Source of the DNA: a virus
Reading direction: 5' to 3' (one strand)
IMG/VR virus record: IMGVR_UViG_3300042463_001124
Location: 1-24,016 of that record
DNA length: 24,016 nt
A model generated the notes under the pieces. The model saw only the letters and a program-made list of their open reading frames with translations, did not search any database and was not told the DNA's origin. How positions within the stretch are numbered: the stretch's first letter is position 1; each line of letters begins with the position of its first letter. Below, piece by piece: positions 13,578-20,601 of the stretch. A program made the position numbers and the translations under genes.

Positions 13578-14140
13578 CCTTCTATTCTTTCGTTTAATAT
13601 ATTAAATAATAACTTTCTTGCCTTTTCTTGGTTGTGTCTTGCAACTAACATACAAAGAGTTTCTTTATCTATCTCACCTTCTTCTTTTAAAACTTTTCTA
13701 ACTGATGATTTGTACATGTTTAAATATTCATCATATCTTTCAGATAAAACATTAAATTTCATTTCTTTTAAACTTGTCCCATCAACCGGTATAGTCTCAA
13801 CTTCCATTTCATAATAATCTGTATGTTCACTTTCATAGTAACCATCTTTTACTCTTTGGAGTAAATTTAAAATTATTGTCATGTCTCGGTTATCTTGCCA
13901 AACTCTTGTGCTACGATTAGCATAGACAATTTCTTTTCTTTGAAATTCTATTTTCTTTTGAAGTATTGTGTAGATATGATATTGATCCCAATCTCTATCT
14001 TTAAATAAAGTGTGAGCCCATTTTATAATGTTATTACAACCAATTAAAAAATTACGGATTCTCCAGTGAAGTCTTTTCCAAATTGTACTTCTATCCCATA
14101 CTGAGTCTTTAGGTATTGTTAGTTTTTCGTAGTTTTTCAT
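13565..14140 (-). CDS. hypothetical Trp/Arg-rich helical protein, 191 aa
   Basis: The N-terminal region DSVWDRSTIWKRLHWRIRNF and the following IIKWAHTLFKDRDWDQYHIY form an aromatic, basic helical segment that may sit on membrane or nucleic acid. Residues 65-110 (FQRKEIVYANRSTRVWQDNR, then DMTIILNLLQRV) and 130-185 are helical. I have seen similar IWKR.HWRI / DRDWD proteins in large phages without assigned function. It carries no TES signal. It overlaps the membrane-protein gene upstream by 32 bases and the small gene downstream by 13. Confidence 0.78.
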   Translation of the reverse strand: MKNYEKLTIPKDSVWDRSTIWKRLHWRIRNFLIGCNNIIKWAHTLFKDRDWDQYHIYTILQKKIEFQRKEIVYANRSTRVWQDNRDMTIILNLLQRVKDGYYESEHTDYYEMEVETIPVDGTSLKEMKFNVLSERYDEYLNMYKSSVRKVLKEEGEIDKETLCMLVARHNQEKARKLLFNILNERIEGWWD

Positions 14141-14324
14141 TTTCTTCTTCTTTGTACTGTAAATATAAGGAAAATAAAACTAAAAAGTTAACACTTACAC
14201 ATAAAAAAGTTTCTAATAAATAGTGCCAGTCAGTTTGAGTCATAGATACGTGGGTTCCAAACCACATAAACGATCCGTACTTATTCATTAACTGTACAAT
14301 CAAATACTTAAAAAACTTTAACAT
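14109..14324 (-). CDS. small single-span membrane protein, 71 aa
   Basis: A hydrophobic span at about residues 36-56 (YLLETFLCVSVNFLVLFSLY) is preceded by an aromatic segment (FMWFGTHVSMTQTDWHYL) and followed by a charged Glu/Lys tail. The gene shares one base with the stop of the lysozyme-like gene (TAATG) and overlaps the next start by 32 bases. A one-span protein beside a cell-wall enzyme could be an antiholin or spanin-like part, but there is no lipobox or other proof. Confidence 0.62.
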   Translation of the reverse strand: MLKFFKYLIVQLMNKYGSFMWFGTHVSMTQTDWHYLLETFLCVSVNFLVLFSLYLQYKEEENEKLRKTNNT

Positions 14325-14872
14325 TACGTTACAGTTTTTGTTGTTGAGGTTGGTATTGGCGAAGGACTTAATTTACCACCATCTAAAACTTTTGCAACAA
14401 GTTCACCGGTACCCCAAGTTTTTAAAGCGTCTTTACATTGTCTTGCAATTTTTTTAGCACCAATATCATTTTTTAAACCATTTGTTATACAACTATAATA
14501 ACTTAAGTTTAAGGTTTCTATTGTCGCTTCAATACCTTCTTGTTGATTACTATAATTTATAACACCACCAACACATTTACCATCTTTTCTACTGAGACAA
14601 TTGTAGAATGTTGAGTTTTCTTTTTTCTTTGTTGTATTAAAAGGATTAAAGGCCGCTTTAGCACCCTCACCTTGCCTCCAAGCGTACATAAATTTCATAT
14701 TTTCGTTAGTAATTGGTGCACCAACACCAGTAAGTATTGCCTCATAAACATCATCATCAGGCATAGAAGGTCCAGAAGTTTGTACATCATCTTTTTCAAC
14801 ACCAGAGGATAAGTCACCTAAGTTTAATCCAGATGTTAAATAAGAAACTATTTTATCGATTAATGATTCCAA
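14324..14872 (-). CDS. lysozyme-like (glycan-cleaving) protein, 182 aa
   Basis: Residues 42-156 fit a lysozyme-like domain common in phage and actinobacterial proteins: ILTGVGAPITNENMKFMYAW (46-65), Glu69 in RQGEG as candidate catalytic acid, AAFNPFNTT (73-81), GGVINYSNQQEGIEATIETL (102-121) and TWGTG (152-156). The usual family order is W..AEG..A.FNPLNTT ... NY ... GI.AT..TL ... WGTG. Four Cys lie within it. The N-terminal 40 residues form a helix and acidic linker; the C-terminus is a Pro/Ser/Thr tail. It would cut peptidoglycan during entry or lysis. The upstream box is 34 bases away. Fold assignment is from pattern memory. Confidence 0.72.
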   Translation of the reverse strand: MESLIDKIVSYLTSGLNLGDLSSGVEKDDVQTSGPSMPDDDVYEAILTGVGAPITNENMKFMYAWRQGEGAKAAFNPFNTTKKKENSTFYNCLSRKDGKCVGGVINYSNQQEGIEATIETLNLSYYSCITNGLKNDIGAKKIARQCKDALKTWGTGELVAKVLDGGKLSPSPIPTSTTKTVT

Positions 14873-14905
14873 TTTTGATTTTTTATTATTTTATTGGTAT
14901 ATTAT

Positions 14906-14913
14906 TATAAATA
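14906..14913. promoter_or_regulatory. TATAAATA / TATTTATA box between divergent genes
   Basis: On the plus strand it reads TATAAATA, the T4 late promoter consensus, 9 bases before ATG 14923. On the minus strand it reads TATTTATA, 34 bases before ATG 14872. Either or both directions may be used. Confidence 0.45.
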
Positions 14914-14922
14914 CTTTTTATT

Positions 14923-15057
14923 ATGAAAAAATTTTTTTTAGATTTTTTATTTTTTAAAAAACCAGGAATATTATTTAAAACTGTTTCATTTTTAATTTGG
15001 TGTCAAATATTGAATATTATTTGTAACATTATTTTAATGATAATGTTTTACATTTAA
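14923..15057 (+). CDS. tiny membrane protein, 44 aa
   Basis: ATG at 14923 to TAA at 15055-15057 encodes MKKFFLDFLFFKKPGILFKT then a hydrophobic span with Trp26, Cys27 and Cys34, ending LMIMFYI. It has a basic-aromatic N-terminus, one strong transmembrane helix and almost no tail. The extreme A/T content makes hydrophobic codons easy to obtain by chance, so I am cautious. Its position after a promoter-like box and before the FKBP gene supports it. Confidence 0.45.
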   Translation: MKKFFLDFLFFKKPGILFKTVSFLIWCQILNIICNIILMIMFYI

Positions 15058-15091
15058 ATTTAAATAAACTATCATTTTTAAAAAAAATATT

Positions 15092-15517
15092 ATGAGTAAA
15101 GTTAGTCTAAACAGTACTGTGACTGTAAATTACACAGGTAGATTGGAAGATGGTTCTATTTTTGATTCTTCATTAAATGAAGGTCGTGAACCACTTAAAG
15201 CAACGTTAGGTCAAGGACAATTAATACCTGGTTTTGAATCTGGATTAATTGATATGACTATTGGCGATAAAAAAACGGTAGAAATTCCACATACTGAAGC
15301 ATATGGTAACTACAATGACGAATTGATTACTGAAATCCCTAAAGATCGTGTTCCAGAAGGAGTCGAAGAAGGTGCTATGTTACAAACATTTGGCCCTAAT
15401 GGTCCAGTAATTGTAAAAGTCGTTGAGGTAAAAGAAAGTGTTGTTGTTTTGGATGCAAACCATCCGTTGGCTGGGCAAAAGTTAATTTTTGATTTGGAAC
15501 TTTTGGAAGTTGAGTAA
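15092..15517 (+). CDS. slyD: FKBP-type peptidyl-prolyl isomerase, SlyD-like
   Basis: The split FKBP domain is clear: VTVNYTGRLEDGSIFDSS (10-27), GQLIPGFESGLIDMTIGD (42-59) and LDANHPLAGQKLIFDLELLE (120-139). Between about 72 and 120 lies the insert-in-flap (IF) chaperone domain typical of SlyD. The 141 residues match the family without the His-rich nickel-binding tail of E. coli SlyD. The enzyme speeds Xaa-Pro isomerisation and aids folding in the cytoplasm. It has no TES signal. It stands alone on the plus strand, ended by a strong terminator. A phage chaperone of this type could assist virion protein folding; acquisition from a host is likely. Confidence 0.92.
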   Translation: MSKVSLNSTVTVNYTGRLEDGSIFDSSLNEGREPLKATLGQGQLIPGFESGLIDMTIGDKKTVEIPHTEAYGNYNDELITEIPKDRVPEGVEEGAMLQTFGPNGPVIVKVVEVKESVVVLDANHPLAGQKLIFDLELLEVE

Positions 15518-15522
15518 AAAAG

Positions 15523-15549
15523 AAAAAGGGACTTAAAGTCCCTTTTTTT
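15523..15549. terminator. bidirectional intrinsic terminator
   Basis: GGGAC (15528-15532), loop TTAAA, GTCCC (15538-15542), flanked by AAAAA and TTTTTTT so the stem extends and works on both strands. It separates the convergent FKBP gene and the long minus-strand operon. Confidence 0.9.
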
Positions 15550-15550
15550 A

Positions 15551-16507
15551 TTATTGACCCAATCCTTGGTCTATCATTTCTTGATCTTCTCTACTTCTAG
15601 TTGTACGACCCTGCGTTGTAGTTCCTTGTGTTGGCATACCAGTGCCAACTGGTGTATTTGCAATTGAACTACTTGGTGGTATTGCCCCAGTAACTTCAGT
15701 ACCAGGAGCTGGTGCTCCAGAAACTGGATTATTTGCAGTTGGGTTTGTCGGTCCAGAACCTAATACTGTTTCTGGTTCAACACCTTTAGTTGAACAAAGG
15801 CCAACAAGAGCTGGTTGTTTTCCATTCTCAGTTAAAATGTTACAACAAGAGCTTAAGAATGTGGCGTAAGCTTTATAATTTGGTGATGTTTCTTTAACAA
15901 TAACTTGTAATGCTTCATCTTTTTGATTCCAGTCTTTTTCCCAATTTTTAAAATATGTTAAACAATTTTGTACATTTTTTCTATTTTCTTTTTTTAATTG
16001 TTTTTTTGCTGATTTTAACTCTCTTTTTAAAGTTTTTCTACCTTGTTTAATTTCTCTACCTGTCATCATATTTTGAGGTCCTGAACCAACAGTACTAGGT
16101 GTAGAGGTTAGGGTACTTGGACTTGCATTAGTTTGTAATTCAGTTGGTTTTAAAGTTGCCATTTTATCAAGAGCAACTTCGTCTGGACTTAATTGACCGT
16201 ACCATCTATTTGCTGCGGTATTACCAACAGAATCTTTTGCTGTACCATCAGCAAATAAATATAATGGTTTACCATCAGTACCTGTTATTTGATATGCAAA
16301 ATTACCTTTTCCATCGTAATCAATAACAGTTCCATTTGGTGGAAAATTTTTCATTTTTGTTTTTCTCTTATCAAAAAAACTTTGAGCTTCTTCTTGTGTT
16401 GCTTCCATAATTAAACCTCTCCACTCGGATTTTTTACGATTTTCGTGAAGATTTAAAATTCGTCTTTTTTCAGATTCATTTAATAAATTTTTTAAATAAT
16501 AACTCAT
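15551..16507 (-). CDS. hypothetical protein with ESEKRRIL signal and Pro/Thr-rich tail, 318 aa
   Basis: It begins MSYYLKNLLNESEKRRILNL then HENRK, the second signal type, nearly shared with its upstream neighbour. Residues 60-105 (GTVIDYDGKGNFAYQITGTD, PLYLFADGTAKD, NRWYGQLS) look like a small beta domain resembling part of that neighbour. Residues 145-195 form a strongly basic helix (GRKTLKRELKSAKKQLKKEN). Residues 195-245 carry Cys pairs, and the last 70 residues are low-complexity Pro/Thr/Gly. An ATAAATT near-match to the box lies before it, 12 bases after the upstream stop. Virion role inferred; family unknown. Confidence 0.78.
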   Translation of the reverse strand: MSYYLKNLLNESEKRRILNLHENRKKSEWRGLIMEATQEEAQSFFDKRKTKMKNFPPNGTVIDYDGKGNFAYQITGTDGKPLYLFADGTAKDSVGNTAANRWYGQLSPDEVALDKMATLKPTELQTNASPSTLTSTPSTVGSGPQNMMTGREIKQGRKTLKRELKSAKKQLKKENRKNVQNCLTYFKNWEKDWNQKDEALQVIVKETSPNYKAYATFLSSCCNILTENGKQPALVGLCSTKGVEPETVLGSGPTNPTANNPVSGAPAPGTEVTGAIPPSSSIANTPVGTGMPTQGTTTQGRTTRSREDQEMIDQGLGQ

Positions 16508-16519
16508 AACTATAAATTT

Positions 16520-17281
16520 TTAATCAGCTTTAGGTGTTTGACCAAATGTTGGTGTTAGATATTCTTCTGAATATTTTTTATCTTCTGTTTTAGTTTGAGT
16601 ACCGCCAGGTGTTACAGTTGCTCCTGGTATTGTACCTTGTAACCAATTACCAAGATTTTCCCAGATACTTTGGTCTGTTTTTGGGTCATAAGAGTATTTA
16701 AGTTTTCTACCGTCTGCTAGATAATACACATTTTCTTCTTTTTGGGTTGAAGAAAATGCCCAAATATATTTATTTGGGTCATCGAATGTCATATTATTTA
16801 TTTCCCCATAATAATAATTTGGCAATGTTTTAAATTTATCTAATATATCTTTAGGTAAACCTTCGGCAATCTTTCCTTGTTCCCATTCAGGAGTTACAAG
16901 CTGACCTTCAACATATTTATTTACGTCTTCTCCACTTACTTGTTGTTTTGATTGATCTGTTGTTGGTGTTGCAGTACCACCATCTTTAGAATCACCAATT
17001 CTCCAACCATCACACATAGCGTTTTTTAATTGTAAATTTTCTTGTGATGTTCCTTTTGACCCCCAACTTTTTTTGGCTTCATTCCAATTAATACCAAGTT
17101 TTGTCGCAACATTATATGGTAATTCTTTTTTACAAGCTTCAACACTATCATACCCTTCTCCAGCCTGTGCGCTATAAGCCTCTCTAATATTTAAAATCCT
17201 TGGGTTCTCTTTATACTTACTGTGCATACTTAAGATTCTTTTCTTTTCAGATTCTTCAATCAATCTTCTATAATAACTCAT
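16520..17281 (-). CDS. hypothetical protein with ESEKKRIL signal, 253 aa
   Basis: It begins MSYYRRLIEESEKKRILSMH, closely matching the start of the next gene (MSYY..L..ESEK.RIL..H). Residues 45-90 contain two Cys in a helical domain (GYDSVEACKKELPYNVATKL, LKNAMCDGWRIGDSKDG). A Thr/Gln linker follows. Residues 160-205 (YYYGEINNMTFDDPNKYIWA, ENVYYLADGRKLKYSYDP) resemble the strand motif in the paralogous neighbour. A box lies 15 bases upstream. The two genes look like diverged duplicates at the N-terminus and beta region. Function unknown. Confidence 0.78.
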   Translation of the reverse strand: MSYYRRLIEESEKKRILSMHSKYKENPRILNIREAYSAQAGEGYDSVEACKKELPYNVATKLGINWNEAKKSWGSKGTSQENLQLKNAMCDGWRIGDSKDGGTATPTTDQSKQQVSGEDVNKYVEGQLVTPEWEQGKIAEGLPKDILDKFKTLPNYYYGEINNMTFDDPNKYIWAFSSTQKEENVYYLADGRKLKYSYDPKTDQSIWENLGNWLQGTIPGATVTPGGTQTKTEDKKYSEEYLTPTFGQTPKAD

Positions 17282-17296
17282 AATTTTAATTTATTT

Positions 17297-17303
17297 ATAA
17301 ATA
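17297..17303 (-). promoter_or_regulatory. TATTTAT box upstream of 17281 gene
   Basis: CATATTTATAAATAAATT in the gene direction, 15 bases before the ATG at 17281. Confidence 0.5.
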
Positions 17304-17325
17304 TGTTATAAAAACCAAAAAAATA

Positions 17326-17865
17326 TTAATTTAAATCGGTTTTTGGTCTTGGTCTTCCTTTTTCAGATCTTACTTGAAATTTTATATCCGCGACTTTTAA
17401 CTCGGCAGCGTAATCTGTCATAGCTCTGTGTACACTCATTGTTAAATCAGTTAATTTATCAATGATATTTTCTTTTGATATTAGTTCTTCACCCATACCA
17501 AGCATCATTCTAATTTTTTCTTGATAGGACTCTAGTTTTCTGTGTAAAATTTTACCTGTTTTAATTACTTCCCTTTCAGTAAAATCTTTAAATACTATGT
17601 CCATAGCCGTATTAATTTCTGAAATTAATTCGATTACTAAATACAAATTTTCTTCTAAATCAACATATTCAATATTTCCAGATTTTAACATATGAACAAC
17701 ACCTCTAAGAACTTGTGATAAATCTGTAAGTGAGTCAACTAAAACTCTCATAGAAGCACCACCGTGTTGTGCCATAACATCAAAGTCGTCATATCCGGCC
17801 GCTTCTTCTGTTATCCTTTTCATTAACATTTGGAATTGTTCTTCGGTTACTAATATTTTTGCCAT
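17326..17865 (-). CDS. all-helical hypothetical protein with TEE signal, 179 aa
   Basis: The signal MAKILVTEEQFQMLMKRITE is followed by AAGYDDFDVMAQHGGASMRV. The remainder is predicted helical with heptad-like hydrophobics (LVDSLTDLSQVLRGVVHMLK, LYLVIELISEINTAMDIVF, KLESYQEKIRMMLGMGEEL, IDKLTDLTMSVHRAMTDYAA) and ends in a basic tail (SEKGRPRPKTDLN). ITE-E at residues 18-21 is a candidate cleavage site. It has the look of a coiled-coil core or tape-like internal protein. A box lies 17 bases upstream. Family not recognised. Confidence 0.8.
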   Translation of the reverse strand: MAKILVTEEQFQMLMKRITEEAAGYDDFDVMAQHGGASMRVLVDSLTDLSQVLRGVVHMLKSGNIEYVDLEENLYLVIELISEINTAMDIVFKDFTEREVIKTGKILHRKLESYQEKIRMMLGMGEELISKENIIDKLTDLTMSVHRAMTDYAAELKVADIKFQVRSEKGRPRPKTDLN

Positions 17866-17882
17866 AATTATTTTTTATATTA

Positions 17883-17889
17883 ATAAATA
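17883..17889 (-). promoter_or_regulatory. TATTTAT box upstream of 17865 gene
   Basis: TAATATTTATTAATA in the gene direction; 17 bases before ATG 17865 and directly after the stop of the upstream gene (17890). Confidence 0.5.
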
Positions 17890-18450
17890 TTACTCACTTT
17901 CCAATTCTTCAAAGACTATTTCACAAAAATCAATTATACCTTTGATATAATCATTTTCCATCCAATCTATTATCGCCTGGAAACTTTCAAATTCTGTTGG
18001 TAATTTATATCGTTCATAATAATCACCAGTTAGTTCTTCATCACCTGAATCACCATCGTCATCTGTAAAATTGTAATATTCAATATCAATTGGTAAATAA
18101 CAGTTACCATCCCAGTAAGGTGTTGCGTAACCATCAAGACTATTTGTTGTTTTTTTATCTGTAACTTTGAAATACACAGCACTTAAAAAATCGTCCATAT
18201 CTAACCAAATGTGATATTTTTCTGATATAAATTTTTTTCTTAAAACAGTATCATAAATAAGAACAGAACAAATTTGAAATAAATCATCACAACTAAATTC
18301 TGGTAATCTTGAATTTTTATAGATTATGTCAAGTTGAGGTATTGATAGTTTATATCTATCAATTGTTTCGGCAAAACCAATTTCATTAAATGACTGTGTT
18401 AATTGTTTTTTTAACCTTGAACCTTGTGATTCTGTAATTAGATATTTCAT
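17890..18450 (-). CDS. acidic hypothetical protein with TES signal, 186 aa
   Basis: The signal MKYLITESQGSRLKKQLTQS opens the protein. The rest is acidic and aromatic: FSCDDLFQICSVLIYDTVLR, KYHIWLDMDDFLSAVYFKVT, DGYATPYWDGNCYLPIDIEY, a DDDGDSGDEE loop near residue 132, and a helical end. The pattern of strands in the centre with helices at the end resembles the neighbouring small acidic genes, but I could not align it with confidence. The ATG follows the upstream TAA with no gap. Confidence 0.75.
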   Translation of the reverse strand: MKYLITESQGSRLKKQLTQSFNEIGFAETIDRYKLSIPQLDIIYKNSRLPEFSCDDLFQICSVLIYDTVLRKKFISEKYHIWLDMDDFLSAVYFKVTDKKTTNSLDGYATPYWDGNCYLPIDIEYYNFTDDDGDSGDEELTGDYYERYKLPTEFESFQAIIDWMENDYIKGIIDFCEIVFEELESE

Positions 18451-18777
18451 TTAATCGTCATCTTCATTTTCTTCATCACTACAATCGGCATCATCGTAGT
18501 ATTTTTTTATTGTTTTTAAAAATACTTTTTGAACTGTATCTCTTATAATTTCATTTTCTTCATCACCATCAGTTGCTGGATTATCTTTTGTATATACATA
18601 AAAAATAATATCTGTAAGACCATCAAGAACAACTTCTGTATATTTACCTTTTCCAAAATAACTACCAAATCTATTTCTATAATAACAAGGTTGCTGGTCT
18701 TCCATTTCCCCAGCCAATAATTGCTTCAAATAATCTGGCGTTATTCTTCTTAGTAAAAACTCTAAACCTTTATCCAT
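18451..18777 (-). CDS. small acidic LRR(I)T-family protein, 108 aa
   Basis: The start MDKGLEFLLRRITPDYLKQL shares the (F/L)L.RR(I/V/L)T core of the tandem paralogues at 21486-22599, but lacks the TES signal in front. The C-terminal helix IIRDTVQKVFLKTIKKYYDD aligns with the SLDKV..MYWELKPFLKKRY helix of those genes. It ends in a very acidic tail, DDADCSDEENEDDD. It overlaps the lysozyme stop by one base (TAATG). I read it as a distant family member; function unknown. Confidence 0.72.
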   Translation of the reverse strand: MDKGLEFLLRRITPDYLKQLLAGEMEDQQPCYYRNRFGSYFGKGKYTEVVLDGLTDIIFYVYTKDNPATDGDEENEIIRDTVQKVFLKTIKKYYDDADCSDEENEDDD

Positions 18778-19529
18778 TATATGTTAAGTTTTTGACCAAT
18801 AGTAATTTTATCAGATTTTAAACCATTCTTAGACTTTATTGCAGTTACTGTTGTATCGTATTTGGTTGCAATTCCCGACAATGTATCTCCAGATTTTACA
18901 ATATGTTGTTTTGTTTTAGGTTGTGTAGCTTTTGCAAGTTCTTTACTAACATAATCTATCGTTCCCATCAATGTGATATCTGGTTTAGATTGTGTTTTTT
19001 TGTCTGGTGTTTTTGACTGACTAACTTTGTCTGCTAAAAATAAATTATAAAATTTTTGGTTTCTGTCTGTTAATTCTTTTCCACCAGCATATCTTTTATA
19101 TTCTTTTTTTGCTGTTTCCCAATCCTTAGTAACAACAGCTTTAACAAAATTTGGAAATTTACTTAACCCAGGATTATAATTAAAATCAACCAACATTTTT
19201 AACTGTTTATCATTTAATGTATAACCAGGAAATTTTTTTGCAACATAAGAATTAACAACAGACTCATCAGTTTTTAAATCACTTTTTAAATAACTAATAG
19301 CTTTTGTTTCGGGAATCTTCATTCCGAGTTTAATATTTGGGTCCCTATTTTCCGAATGACCATAACCAATTGTTACAACACCAACATCATCTTTATATGC
19401 TTTATGTAGTCCAGTTTTTGAATCAATAACTTTCCCTTCAACATCCTTAATGTAGTTCAAAAATTCTTCGTCATCAGAAATTGATTCCGTTATCAATTTC
19501 AATTGTGTTTCTGTTATTATTATTTTCAT
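18777..19529 (-). CDS. T4-type lysozyme (GH24) with C-terminal LysM and TET signal, 250 aa
   Basis: I start at ATG 19529 (MKIIITETQLKLITESISDD), two bases after the upstream stop; a TTG at 19535 is less likely. The GH24 domain runs about 22-165: Glu31 (T4 E11), AYKDDVGVVTIGYGH with Asp47 (T4 D20) and Thr53 (T4 T26), then LVDFNYNPGLSKFPNFVKAV. A linker of Lys/Thr/Gln leads to a LysM domain at about 208-250 (HIVKSGDTLSGIATKYDTTV, ending ITIGQKLNI). It hydrolyses the MurNAc-GlcNAc bond of peptidoglycan. It has no export signal; the TET start instead groups it with virion-type proteins, so it may be packaged and used at entry, or act as endolysin. Confidence 0.93.
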   Translation of the reverse strand: MKIIITETQLKLITESISDDEEFLNYIKDVEGKVIDSKTGLHKAYKDDVGVVTIGYGHSENRDPNIKLGMKIPETKAISYLKSDLKTDESVVNSYVAKKFPGYTLNDKQLKMLVDFNYNPGLSKFPNFVKAVVTKDWETAKKEYKRYAGGKELTDRNQKFYNLFLADKVSQSKTPDKKTQSKPDITLMGTIDYVSKELAKATQPKTKQHIVKSGDTLSGIATKYDTTVTAIKSKNGLKSDKITIGQKLNI

Positions 19530-19531
19530 AA

Positions 19532-20293
19532 TCAAAATTTTATTTTAGTTAAATCAACAACTGGAATAAAAGTATCGGTTTTTAATTCAACTGGCTCTTT
19601 TTCATTTTGCCATCTTTTATAAAAATCTATATCTCTAATACTATCTTCGTCATTTTCAAAATCCTCATTAGAATAATCTTCAAATTTAGAGTATCTCATA
19701 TTTTCTGGTAAACGACTATAAAAATCATTCATATGGTTTTCTAAATCTTGATTAAATTCAATACCAAACTTATTTCTATATTCATCATCAACATATCTAA
19801 ATAAATACGATCCTTCAATTTCCAGATGAGGTAAAAGAAAATCAAATTCTTCGTAATCTTTTGGTGGTGTTACATTATAAAAATCATAAAACTTATTTAG
19901 ATTAAATTTAAAACTAACATAACCGAAAGTTCCATATTTTTTTTCATAGTTAATATCAATATCAATAACAAATGGATATTCGTCTTTAATGTGTCTTAGT
20001 AGGAGTTTTTTTCCGGCATCAACCCTTTTAATTTCGGATTCAAAAATTACTGGATTTTTTTTTTCACTTATTGATTCTTTAATATCAATAACACCGATGA
20101 TTTCTTTTTTTTTTGGAAGAGATTTTTTATAGTCTTGCCATTCTTGTTCGTCTTTAAATTCTAACACATTAGACTGATAAACTGGATCTTCACCTTTACC
20201 TGGTGAAAACTTAATTGCAACACCCTTTTTGATTGGTCTTTCTTCAGTTAATACCCTTGTTAATTGCTCTTCTGTTAGAATATATTTTTTCAT
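19532..20293 (-). CDS. acidic hypothetical protein with TEE signal, 253 aa
   Basis: The signal MKKYILTEEQLTRVLTEERP has LTE twice. Residues 25-70 (AIKFSPGKGEDPVYQSNVLE, FKDEQEWQDYKKSLPKKKEI) contain a small strand-helix unit. Residues 85-200 are rich in aromatic and acidic residues (FVIDIDINYEKKYGTFGYVS, DYEEFDFLLPHLEIEGSYLF). The C-terminus ends PVVDLTKIKF. First gene before the lysozyme, with a box 5 bases upstream of its ATG. Not recognised. Confidence 0.78.
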   Translation of the reverse strand: MKKYILTEEQLTRVLTEERPIKKGVAIKFSPGKGEDPVYQSNVLEFKDEQEWQDYKKSLPKKKEIIGVIDIKESISEKKNPVIFESEIKRVDAGKKLLLRHIKDEYPFVIDIDINYEKKYGTFGYVSFKFNLNKFYDFYNVTPPKDYEEFDFLLPHLEIEGSYLFRYVDDEYRNKFGIEFNQDLENHMNDFYSRLPENMRYSKFEDYSNEDFENDEDSIRDIDFYKRWQNEKEPVELKTDTFIPVVDLTKIKF

Positions 20294-20298
20294 ATATA

Positions 20299-20305
20299 AT
20301 AAATA
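20299..20305 (-). promoter_or_regulatory. TATTTAT box upstream of 20293 gene
   Basis: TAATATTTATTATATATG; 5 bases from ATG and touching the stop of the upstream gene at 20306. This gives lysozyme and its partner their own start within the long operon. Confidence 0.5.
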
Positions 20306-20599
20306 TTAGCCCATTGGGTATTCTTTTCTTAAGTTGTTATAATACAAATCCATTACTGGGTTAAAAATTTCAATAACATAATCAGTAATACCATCAATTT
20401 CTTCTTTTGTTAATTGTGTTTCTGGATCAATTCTATGTACCGTATATAATAAAGCATCAGCTGCCGATGATGCCAGTTCTTTTTTGAATTGTTCTCTATT
20501 AGTTGTATCAAAATATGCGTGAATAGCACCTTTTCTCATAATTTTTTCAAACTTATGACTATTAAATCTTCTTAAAAAAACTGGAGGTACTCTATTCAT
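20306..20599 (-). CDS. small LRRF-family protein, 97 aa
   Basis: It begins MNRVPPVFLRRFNSHKFEKI; the FLRRF core and later helix TDYVIEIFNPVMDLYYNNLR fit the layout of the tandem paralogues (RR(I/V/L)T ... D.L..L.HEFV ... YW.L.P.LK..Y). The middle FKKELASSAADALLYTVHRI, then DPETQLTKEEI, is helical. It lacks the TES signal. Two bases from the upstream gene. Function unknown; family membership is a weak pattern match. Confidence 0.72.
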   Translation of the reverse strand: MNRVPPVFLRRFNSHKFEKIMRKGAIHAYFDTTNREQFKKELASSAADALLYTVHRIDPETQLTKEEIDGITDYVIEIFNPVMDLYYNNLRKEYPMG

Positions 20600-20601
20600 A
20601 A

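Noticed and set aside
19530-19535. TTG start two codons before the lysozyme ATG (same at 9544 and 2850)
   Set aside because: A good ATG with the signal sequence follows the upstream stop at once; TTG adds nothing.
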